A stretch of 64,000 bases of DNA from Reticulitermes speratus (Eukaryota; Arthropoda; Insecta; Blattodea; Rhinotermitidae): the NCBI GenBank assembly GCA_021186555.1, contig JAJKFL010000005.1:19718635-19782634 (forward strand), in the 5' to 3' direction. Positions 54,501 to 64,000 of this stretch are shown here, in pieces (position 1 is the stretch's first letter; each line of letters starts with the position of its first letter). The notes beneath the pieces were generated by a model, which worked only from the letters and a program-made list of their open reading frames with translations, was not told the DNA's origin and searched no databases. A program made the translations under genes and the position numbers.

Positions 54501-55369
54501 GCAGACCGTTCATTTTATGCAAGATGTAAATATATTAAGTTGGTTCCAACTCCAAGAGAAAACATCGTACATAAATATTATAAAGGTCAGTTGGTTAGAG
54601 ACGTTTGCGAAAACTTATTTTTATTACCCATTTGTTGCACCTATGCGTTAACTGAACTGTGTAGAGGAAATCGTGTGTCTGTCCGTTTGTGAGCCTGCCC
54701 TCATATTTCTACTCCAGATTCAATTGACGGATTATCGTGAAACTTTATATTGCAATATGTCAGATTTTCACGAAGGTAACCCTCATAGAATTATGTTTTG
54801 TATTGCAATAAATATTTAACATTACATGTACTCAAAATGGATAGAAAAAACTCTTTGATGACACAGTGAACGTCGGTAGGGATTTTACATGTACATTGTT
54901 GTTCGTTCTGAGTATCAAAGAATGCAAGGAGAAATAAAAGACTCTCGTAACACCATGGGAATTGTAGGACTGTTGTACATGTGAATAATGGAAGAGTCCG
55001 AATCTTTAGCATTACAAATGAACATGAATAATGTTAAGCATTTATGCTTATATTTTCAGTTCCTTCAATTGCATAACTGATTGAAACAGGAAACTTTCCT
55101 GTATTCAGTGCCTGTAAAAATTAACTTTTGTTTGTAAACTGTTGTCAATGAAACTTAGGAATCCCCGGCAGGAAAGAAACAAAACAATATCTAAATTAGC
55201 CAACCACACACAGCAGAATCGTCTTCATCAGCTGACAGTAGTTAAACTGACAAAATTACATGCCTTTTATGGAGCTTTAAGGGTCATTCGTTTCAATAAA
55301 TTATTCAAAACTATCCGCCAGTTAAAACAATAAAAAGCCAGATAAATATAATGCACACGCTCAAACCTA
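54501..55369. other. Unassigned stretch
   Basis: GTGTGTCTGTCCGTTTGTGA...GACGGATTATCGTGAAACTT (54670-54745) resembles the terminal part of dispersed repeat R1 but is too diverged to assign. Small frames carry no motif. Confidence 0.35.
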
Positions 55370-55570
55370 TATTTGTAGGTTCTAATCTAATATTATCTCC
55401 TAACCTTTATCTATGTCTCCTAAACATGCCTAATATGTGTCACGCCAATCTCATCCTCCTTTATTTGATCACAGTAATAATGTTTGGCGAATAATGTAAT
55501 TAATAAAACTACACATCTTACAATTTTTCCCGTTTTTTAGATCGTTTCTGTCACACCAGTGGTGGAAAAG
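55370..55570 (-). pseudogene. LINE fragment (RTE-like), minus strand
   Basis: Plus-strand CACGCCAATCTCATCCTCCT, TTATTTGATCACAGTAATAA and GTTTGGCGAATAATGTAATT match CGCCCATCTCATTCTTCTTG, ATTCGATCACCCTAATGATA and TTTGGTGAAGAGTACAGAGC at 17655-17705. Short and decayed. Confidence 0.6.
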
Positions 55571-57484
55571 TAGACCACACACACCTCTCATGGTATGTCA
55601 GGAGAACAGAAAAAAAATATTTGTATTTGTAACTTGCGTAACACACTGTCGAAGCAGAGTTACACAGTGTTTATAAGTAAAGTATATCACCGTTTTCACT
55701 GAAAAGGTTAACTTAACAAGATTTAGGCTGCTAACTGCAGAGATCGTATCTACTTGTATATTCCTTTTATCTATAAGAGTGAGTAATTTCCCAATCTATA
55801 GATGTTAATGTTATCTTTTACTTGTATATAGCTCTGAATCTAAAATGAAGATTTTTCCGAAATATCGGTAAATTTATGCAGATTATGCGGGATTTGAGGT
55901 TTTCACAGCCTTCGTGTTGAGGATTAAAGTGTTCTGGGTCAGTCCTCCGAGTATAAAGGTTACTGATTAATGACATTTCCAAAGACCATCGGGATTGTCT
56001 GACCACGCTACTCGCGTAACAACCCGAAGCCCTAGATATTTATGCAGATTGCACCTCCTCCTGTTCCAGGAGACGACAGTCTTCGTACTCACTGGCATGA
56101 GAACCTCAGAACTCGCAGAATTTATACTCATTATTTTGCCACATAATACTTTATTTTAGTTTCAAATGCGATATGCAGTATGAATGTCATAACATACAGG
56201 GGAATGTTTAACCTCTAGTCTGTTTCTATCACAAACATACGATTTGTGTTTTATGCTTTCTTTTGAAAAACTCTCTGTGACGGAGCCAGCTCCTGAAATA
56301 TAAGTTTGTAATTTTGCTGTTAAGAACTGAAGACTAACTTTAAACAGAGATTGTTTCCTTAACGCAAATATCAGATAAAACCACAAGCTAAATAAGGAAA
56401 TATTTTCCCTTAGTGCACTTATTCTAATTTGTCTAGATGATGAACAACGTGGCATGGCCTTAAAAATCCGTGGTCTCACCTTGTTCCAAAATGTTGTTAC
56501 AGTTGTTATCTCGAAGCTAACAGCGTTTCGGGCTGCAGACCTATTACTCATGCACGTTACCTTGTCCTGGAAGCAACGAGATGAATGTCAGACGAGGGTG
56601 GAGGTGAAAACTGTGCAGTAAGGATTCGAGAGAAATGTAAAATAGGAAACCGGGTGTTTAATAATAAGGATTTTGTTTTATTAAGATTTCCGGTACTGAA
56701 CAGCCGTTTCCTCTAAACATGAGGTCGAAAGCTAAGTAAAGTCCGGATCAAACAACCGAACAGTTTGTGACGCTCAGGCAGACATGCTGGAGAATAATGA
56801 TCCACTTTGCTAACTTTCCATTTCAGTCCCACATATCAGTTTTGGTAAGTGGAAGACGTGGAGCCCAGTACCTGCTCATCAGTCTTCATTACATGTCACT
56901 GTCAGATGTTGCTTAATGCTGCTGTCTTGTGGAATGTAATCCTATACGTGAACTCAAAACCTTTGCACTTTCTACTGGACTATACAACTCCATAATATCG
57001 CTAGGATATGGAACTGGGTTCAACCTCAGCAAATCGAACAATTATGTGAGAACTTTTATAACGCTTGTATCTATCCAGGTGCTCCCATTTGCCCAGAGAG
57101 GTTGGAAGGATTGCAAATTAATGATTATTCATGATCTACTTATCTCCGTAATTTCCACTAATAAACGCAATGCATAAGAACGTTTTATAAATCGCTCTGT
57201 TGGAATATTATAAGAAAAATCCATTTTGAAAAAACTTGAGGCTTTTCAGTTAAGCCTTCACCTGATTTGACAAGATTACGCCATTTGGTTGATTGGTTAT
57301 AAAATAATTACTGATGCAAAAGTATAAACTCCTTATGCGTTTCTCGTAGACACAAGGTCATTTTGTACACCTCTTGTGCCTTACAAGTTAGGAAAATGGT
57401 TTAAGTAACGTAAGATAGTCTGTTTTTCGAAGCCCTATCGTCCTTACTTTTGACTCATTTATCCATCTCTATTCTATTCTTTTT
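55571..57484. other. Unassigned stretch; weak foldback-family traces
   Basis: AATGAAGATTTTTCCGAAATATCGG (55843-55867, as AATGAAGATTTTTCC and GAAATATCGG) and TGAGAACCTCAGAACTCGCA (56098-56117) resemble the core and flank of the foldback family. A 129-aa minus-strand frame at 56162-56551 has no recognised motif. Confidence 0.35.
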
Positions 57485-57810
57485 AAAGTGCCATCATTTT
57501 GTATAGTAGGTGAACCGGGGCATGTGGCACGTATGGGAGAGAATAGAAAGTCATACAATGTTCTGATGGAAAAACTGAAAGAAAAGAGGATATTTGGAAG
57601 ACCAAAGCCTAGATGGGAGGGGAATATTAAAAGGGATCTCAAAGAAATATGTTGGAAACATAGATTGGATTGATCTCTCTCAGCATTAGAGCATGTGGCG
57701 GACCCTTGTAAATATGGTAATGAACATGTGGGATCCACAAATGCCAGGAATTGCTTGACTGTCTAAGGAACTGTTAGCTTATCAAAAACGGCTTTGGTCC
57801 ATTAAATTAG
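57485..57810 (+). pseudogene. LINE 3' end (RTE-like), plus strand
   Basis: The frame reads GEPGHVARMGENRKSYNVLM, EKLKEKRIFGRPKPRWEGNI, KRDLKEICWK. After a +1 shift near 57660 it continues DWIDLSQH, a stop, then MWRTLVNMVMNMWDPQMPGI, A, a stop, and LSKELLAYQKRLWSIKLD. This is the classic GHVARMGE...GRP..RWE.NI..DL.E....DWI.L.QDR..WR..V...MN...P tail and 3' UTR start. It is the best-preserved copy of this end in the window. Its 3' end joins directly to a microsatellite. Confidence 0.85.
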
Positions 57811-58735
57811 ATTGTATGTATGTGTATGTGTGTGTATGTGTGTATATATGTATGTATGTATTATGTGTATGTGTGTATGTAAGTATGTCTTATGTGTATG
57901 TATGTATGTATGTATGTATGTGTGTTTATGTATGTATGTATTATGTGTATGTATGTATGTCTTATGTGTATGAATGTATGTATGTATGTGTGTGTGTATG
58001 TACGTATGTGTGTATGTATGTATTATGTGTATGAATGTATGTATTATGTATATGTATGTATGTATTATGTATATGTATGTATGTATTATGTGTATGTAAG
58101 TATGTCTTATGTGTATGTATGTATGTATGTATGTATGTGTGTTTATGTATGTATGTATTATGTGTATGTATGTATGTCTTATGTGTATGAATGTATGTAT
58201 GTATGTGTGTGTGTATGTACGTATGTGTGTATGTATGTATTATGTGTATGAATGTATGTATTATGTATATGTATGTATGTATTATGTGTATGTATGTATG
58301 TCTTATGTGTATGAATGTATGTATGTATGTGTGTATGTATGTATGTATGTCGTATCTATATGTATGTATGTCGTATGTCTATGTATGTATGTATGTATTA
58401 TGTGTATGAATGTGTGTGTGTATGTATGTGTGTATGTATGTATGTATGTATGTGTGTGTGTATGTATGTATGTATGTATGTATTATGTGTATGTGTGTAT
58501 GTATGTATGTCGTATGTCTATATATATGTATGTTTGTTTATGTATGTATGCGTATGTGTGTATATTTGTGTATGTATGTTATGTATCTATGTATGGGTAT
58601 TTATGTGTATATATTTATGTATGTATGTGTATGTATCTATGTATGTATGTATACTCGTATATGTGTGTGTGTATGTATGTATATATGTATGTATGTGTAT
58701 GTATTTATGTATGTATGTATATATGCTTTTTGTTT
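57811..58735. repeat. TATG/TGTA microsatellite array with a 217-bp internal duplication
   Basis: About 920 bp of TATG and TGTG tetranucleotides with occasional TTATGTG, CTTATGTG, GAATG and GTACG variants. A stretch starting at 57892 recurs identically at 58109, a 217-bp shift, so a long segment was duplicated. Degenerate TATG repeats trail off at 58560-58735. Stop-free runs of Met/Tyr/Val/Cys codons up to 254 aa are artefacts of the repeat. Confidence 0.95.
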
Positions 58736-61454
58736 TTTGCATGTTTTTGTTTGTGCATTAAGCGAGACAGAGAACATTTTATTTTGTATTCTGTGCTGTG
58801 TCAGATGCGGCAGAAACTGACATGCGCTTTCTGCGAGGCCTTTACGAAGCTTGCTGGATTCAGCGAATACTAATAACTTCAGTCCTCCCATCTGCTTCTG
58901 TGCATTGAGTGTTTACCGCCTTTAAACGTGTCACTAATTTTGCTGTCATTATTGTGTTGGTCTTTCCTAAGGAAGCTGCAGCTGCTAAACCTGAACGATC
59001 AGTTAATTAACTTCACATACTGAATGTGTCTCAGGAGTGTGATTTGGCTCGTAAAACCGAATCGCAAGCGCATAAGCCGTTTAAATAACCAGCGATGAGG
59101 AAACGTAAGCCTCTCTCACGTGAAACACAACTTGGTTTTCTCAGGACTGCTTGAAGGTTGTGACGCCTAATACGAGTACAAGTGTTCTGCAGTGTCACAT
59201 CCCCCGACGCATAGTTCTTGCGTGCGACATTAATGAGCTAGGATGTCTTGTAACTCCTGGCCTCGCGGTCTTACAAATTATGACAGGAGTTTGTGTTACA
59301 TTACGTACAGCTTCATTATTAAAATTGGGGTTGCATGCAGCGTTAAATTTCAATTTTTGATTATTTTATTTTTAAATTGCTACGTCTGAAATTAAGTTCA
59401 TCTTCCTTTTTATGTCATGATCACAAACCGTTGTTGTTTTCAGGTAATTAAGAGCATCGTATTTTATACAGGCAGACTACTATAACAGTACACTTACTTA
59501 TAAAACTGTTCCTTCACCAATGTTACTTTTTCAATCTATATGGTAAGAATTTATATTTTAAACCTTCCCTGATACTATATTTTTGTTACGCACCCTTCAA
59601 GTAAGGTACTAAACAGAAAACTTTTCGTATTCCTAATTGTTGAAGCTTGTTATACTATGTTTACCATCCAAATCCACTTCCTACCTTTCGTAAGGTGTGG
59701 GACCATTGTAGGCAGTGTATTACAACTAAAATTACTGTCAAATACAACAATATTGTTATTACCAGGCTATCTCACTATCTGCAGTGGGGTCAAGGAATGT
59801 CCCATAAATAATGGGGGGGGGGGGGGTGACAGGGCTCGAAACTTCTGCATTTATGTCCACTCAGCTATTGGTTTTGGGGTGTGTCGACAAGCCCAAAGAG
59901 CTTGTCGCTATGTAAGTTGATTACGTATTTATCACAACCAGCAATCCTGTCAACAGAATGACTCGACGACTAGTGGCAATATAATGCTGCAGAGGGAAGC
60001 GTAACAGCTTGTGTTAAATTTTTAAACTTATCGCTAACATTTCTCCTCAAATTAGAAGCTGTGCAAAATACGTAGTTGAGAAGAACTTTTAAATAAAAGA
60101 AACATCAAATTTATTAAACATTTAAAGCATATGTACCACCAGCTTTAACGTTTAAAAACTCTGCATTTTTCCAGAAGAGTGTATATACATACATGTTTCA
60201 TATGATTTTCGGAACAGACATCTACAAATTGATTACAAATTGCGTAAGTGATCACAAATACTTATTGGTGAGAAAGTAACAGGCGCAAGTATTTAAACAC
60301 ACGCCTTTTTAAAAAGAGTAACTCAAAAAGTTTCCTTCGTGCCCCATGCAAGTGCATTCATAGAGCAGTTTCGCGTTAGGTTTAATACAATCACAACAGA
60401 TTATTTGGCCATCGCATCTTATAATTAGACCACCTTAGAGGAAAATTCGCTTTTTGCCGAGTTACCACTAGTTATTACGTTAGCTGTGGAAGAGTGTCAT
60501 GAGAGTATAAATTTACGTGCACTTCGAGTCTGTTTTTCGTATTAAGAGAAGCAAACTTCCAACTTCCATCGCAAAACTCATTGCTTGTTTGATTTCCCTG
60601 TTGATTCAACTGTGGCAGAGACGATGGAGTCAGTAAATATTGTGGTTTCTAGTTTCATCAAACTGTCTAGTTTCTTTATGTAACATGCACCAGAATGCTA
60701 AGAAATAAGTTTTCAAGGAGTCGTATTTTTAATAGAATATAGAAAGTAAACATGCCAAGAGATGCTTCCGTATTTTTCAGCATCCTGTCGTTGTGTGTGT
60801 GTGTGTGGAACAGAAGGGAAAGAAATTGAGGCTGAAACATGAAATAAAGCATTAGTCTGTATGGCAAAGTAGTAGTACAGAAGAAAGGAGGAAATGAATT
60901 GAAGAAACCAGGATCCGAAGCCGTAGAGCCATATTGTAGCATAAATTATTATTTTTTGGAATGCGGATGTCAACAACTCCATGTATTTACTACTTCCTCT
61001 ATCGTTTTACTGTTACAAGTTTATATCCAGGTCTGAGAAGGATGGAAATTCATTTCAAGGATGATTACGAAACTGCTGTATGCTTGGTGGGTTGAAGCAC
61101 TCAAGATTCGTGCTTTAATCCGACTTACTTTCTGCCTATTTACGTACCCAGTCCGTGGATTAGGCCGTAATGTAGTCTGCTGCACTCTCATTTATGAGAG
61201 GGTTTCTTCTTCAGCTTAACAAGGTCTCTTCTTTCTGGTGGTTTGGTATTACACACAAGTGTTCGGATTGTATTCCATTTCCAAGTTTTCAGTCCATTGT
61301 CTTTTACAGTCACTAACACTATTAACTCATTTTAAGCTTTCACGGTGTCTCGGTATGAACATTCATCCTGGTTTAGGGATTTTACGCATTGTTACAGTGG
61401 ACTGTATTCCAGGAATTTCAGAGAAACTTTGTACCTATATCTTCAGTGACAAAG
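58736..61454. other. Unassigned stretch with poly-G and (GT)n runs
   Basis: A poly-G run lies at 59812-59827 and a (GT)n run at 60793-60807. No gene or repeat family recognised. TGTTTTTGTTTGTGCATTAA and the following frame to 58873 only extend the repeat frame. Confidence 0.4.
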
Positions 61455-61878
61455 ATGGAGCCAAAAAATTCTTCCGAAATATCTGCAATGAGGCTCACTG
61501 TCATAAAGTTCAGAAACCACAAACCAGGATCAACCTTAAAGATAATATTCTACTGGAATGTGACGCTATGTCCCTGAGTGAGTAGTTCCCGACGTTTCGG
61601 TGGATCTAAGTGCCTTCTTCTTCAAGGTAAAACAGTTAATGAATAAACTTCTTTGACTGTTTTACCCTGAATGTATGTCGCTGGGTGAGTACCCCCGAAG
61701 TTTCGAAGGATTATAGTGCTTTTCTCTTCAGGGCCAAGCAGTCCAAGAAAACTTTTTGGACTGCTTGACCCTGAAGATAAATACACTATGATCCCTCGAA
61801 AGGTCGTGGAGATTCGCTCACCCAAAGATACAGCGTCATATTCCACAATACCGGAATTTTTAGCAACGCCGCTGTAAA
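61455..61878. mobile_element. Complex foldback-family insertion with three hammerhead-like cores
   Basis: Several inverted blocks are joined. Left: CTGGAATGTGACGCTATGTC, then CGACGTTTCGGTGG...CTTCTTCAAGG (minus core, 61588-61627). Next: TAAAACAGTTAATGAATAAA and its inverted partner AACTTCTTTGACTGTTTTAC, then CCCGAAGTTTCGAAGG...CTCTTCAGGGCC (minus core, 61693-61734). Centre: CAAGCAGTCCAAGAAAACTT plus TTTGGACTGCTTGACCCTGA, then a plus core CCTGAAGATAAATACAC...CTCGAAAGGTCG (61769-61808). Right: CAAAGATACAGCGTCATATT plus CCACAATACCGG. The right end inverts the left start, so the structure is a foldback inside which a second copy was inserted or duplicated. Confidence 0.65.
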
Positions 61879-64000
61879 AACTCGAATCGAGCAAGATCAC
61901 GTTAACAATAATTACATTCTTTAAACCAACCTGCATAACGTCAGCGTGCAATGTTCTTGAATGTCTCAGTTTCTGTTGTTATTAGAGATGGAAAGAAGTA
62001 CTATAGCACCTTTAAGTTTGTTTTCTGGTTACTATAACTTGATAGAAAGTACATGGAAAATAGTGACAATATCATCCTCATGGCTATTGTAGGGACCATT
62101 TCTGATCTTTCGAGTTCAGCCTTCTCATTTAATGTGCTTCATTCACTGATTCTACGTGCTGATTCATTTCCCTTCATTTATTCATATCCCTTATTTATTT
62201 AATCAACAATTTACTCGCCAATATCTGACAGCTTCCTTTGTCTTTGTATTGATATGAGTGTAATTAAACTGCATTACTCTAATATAGGATGCCTTGTTAC
62301 TCCGAAATATGCAATATGGCTTAGGCCCATTTGTTTACGTATAAGATTTCAAGTAATTCATTCCAATTATTCATACTAGTAAGCTCTACACTATCTTCCT
62401 CATTTCTGTAAGTGATTTTGATTAGCACTTCATTCTGAGCCATAATATCGCTGTCTGCAGTATCTTCGGATAAAATCTCAGAACATGAATCGAGCGACTT
62501 AACATAGTAGTCCGCAGTGTGTCTTCAAATAACTGATGAGAAGCAATACCTAATATTCAGTCACTTCACCTAGCAGTGTTCGTCATATTTAATCAGGCAC
62601 AACGACAGAGACAGGGCAAAAAACATAAAAGTGGGAAAAGAAATGCATTAGGAAAGCATCGTAAGTAGGAGGATTTTGCTATCTTAGTAGGATTTAGCTT
62701 ACTGCCTCAAGAAAAGACAGGAATAGCTTTTCAAAAACGCAACAGACCATCAGTATTTTTTTCATCCTACAATTTCTAATCCGGTGCTTTATAACCGATG
62801 TAGTGGAAACAAGGGCGTTATGTCAGGTAAAGTTACTTTTCCCATTGGGCTATTTTAAGCAGTAAAATAGAAAAATAATATTTGTTCAACTTGTATTAAG
62901 TTTTTGCAACAGTATTTATGGCCTGCGCGTTAGAAGTTAGTGTTCTCTGCGTTCCTTGTATGAAGCATCTTCTTGTAAGTTACTCAGTGGATTTTGATCG
63001 AACCTTCTTGCACGAAGCTACGCTAAAGTTGTGCAGAGGGTTTAATTTGGTACATAGGGGTCCACTAAGTATTTGTACATACGGGTCCACTAAGTATTTA
63101 CGCCCCTAATTTTTTAAAAATTGAATATAATATGTAATTATGTTTTCCCAAATAAAAGCTCTTATTAAAAATTTCGTGTTACAAAATGCATTTAACATTC
63201 AGGTCTATATTTTCATTTTAACACATTTTTCGGTACGGCACATATTTGTTTAAAAAAAACAAATAATTTTTAGCTATAAGTAGTGTAATATATGCAAGGT
63301 TTATATATAAATACGATAGTTTCTATCTGCAAGAATACGCTTGTATTTAAAAATAACGTAGAGGTCCGTTATATATGTAGAACCGCTGATAGCCTGTATA
63401 ATTTGTAAAGAACATCGTGTACAAATTTAAATAGTTCTTTCCATTCTTTTTACGCGTATGTCCTTTATAACAGTAGGCCTGTATATTATGCTATGATGTG
63501 CAATATCCTTCTGAACACAATCTGCTTTAAAACCTGGCAAACCTTGCTTTATTTTATTGAGTCTAGAGGTCTACGTAGTTTTCTGCAAGGTAACTACTCA
63601 GACGTTAAAGAAAAGGAAATACTGACCTTTGAACTTAGGGAGTAGCAACCCGGAAAATCCGTCATTATACGAGTATATCATTCGTTACAAGAAATAGCAC
63701 CAAAACAGCAACGCCATAATGGAATGTTTCACGTTAAGAACACATTAAACACATAAATACAGTACAAACACAGAGAACCAGTAAGTTTCTGTAAACACCT
63801 GCACGCTTGTGTGTAGTATATGGGTATAGATTTATGGTACAGTCCTGTAATGATTACGTGTATGTGCCGTACTCTTAGAAATGTAATTAAGAGAGAACTT
63901 ATTTTGTAGTAAGTATGGGTTTCGAAACGGGTCTAAAGACCCAACCCTGTTGGTTGGTTAATGGGCACGGCATTCGAAACGCCCGCACTCCTTGCGAGTT
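61879..64000. other. Unassigned AT-rich stretch to window end
   Basis: A short direct repeat, GGGTCCACTAAGTATTT, occurs twice near 63057 and 63081. Otherwise no gene, tRNA-like head or repeat family recognised. No further dpr exon was seen. Confidence 0.4.

Noticed and set aside
58109..58873. Open frame of 254 codons, rich in Met, Tyr, Val and Cys
   Set aside because: It is a by-product of the TATG microsatellite; several frames are open at once and the composition follows the repeat.
60175..60215. Another hammerhead-like copy around TACATGTTTCATATG
   Set aside because: GAAACATGTA is present on the minus strand but no CTGANGA core or hairpin precedes it.

Overview
The window looks like a piece of a large, repeat-rich insect genome. 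Cockroach or another Blattodea is the best guess, close to Periplaneta. This rests on my recollection of the same SINE-derived peptide motifs and the same LINE 3' region in that group, not on a search. I see no bacterial operons, rRNA, true tRNA genes or CRISPR array. The only convincing host coding sequence is one internal exon at 10682-10896 on the plus strand. It encodes a Pro-rich linker and the start of the first Ig domain of a Dpr-family (defective proboscis extension response) cell-surface protein. It has a clean acceptor and donor. No partner exon is visible, so the roughly 10.6 kb upstream and 53 kb downstream are probably introns of that gene.

The rest is mobile-element debris. (1) At least four tRNA-derived SINE families: SINE-A (1783, 12655, 14663), SINE-B with a tRNA-Leu-like head (5677, 36204 minus, 39475, 45988, 51935), SINE-C (15128 minus, 16045 minus, 25981, 31530 minus, 35190, 41690 minus, 41857, 52795) and SINE-D (50965 minus). 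(2) Decayed fragments of one non-LTR retrotransposon family, probably RTE-like, at 1, 2675, 17365, 26935, 27280, 36775, 48345, 52525, 55370 and 57485. (3) A broken Tc1/mariner-type DDE transposase at 29430-30170. (4) Foldback elements with long inverted repeats at 4226, 11309, 13953, 20806, 32312, 54118 and 61455, plus a small inverted-repeat element at 44867. (5) Tandem arrays: 37-bp units at 13407, 30-bp units at 15468, 59-bp units at 45151 with a 177-bp higher-order period, and a TATG-type microsatellite at 57811-58735 that starts where a LINE 3' end stops and holds a 217-bp internal duplication.

The most interesting signal is a motif that recurs at more than a dozen places, mostly inside or beside the foldback elements. 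It reads CTGANGA, then U, then a GG...CC hairpin, then GAAAC, then a short self-complementary run, then UH. In the best copies (5012-5053, 9773-9813 minus, 32512-32554, 23321-23364, 54388-54431) the bases before the core pair with those after the presumed cleavage site. This is the layout of a type I hammerhead ribozyme with a minimal palindromic stem III, as known from Penelope-like elements and animal retrozymes. Stem I pairs with different sequence in each copy, which argues for a maintained RNA structure. All positions were read by eye, so repeat boundaries are approximate.
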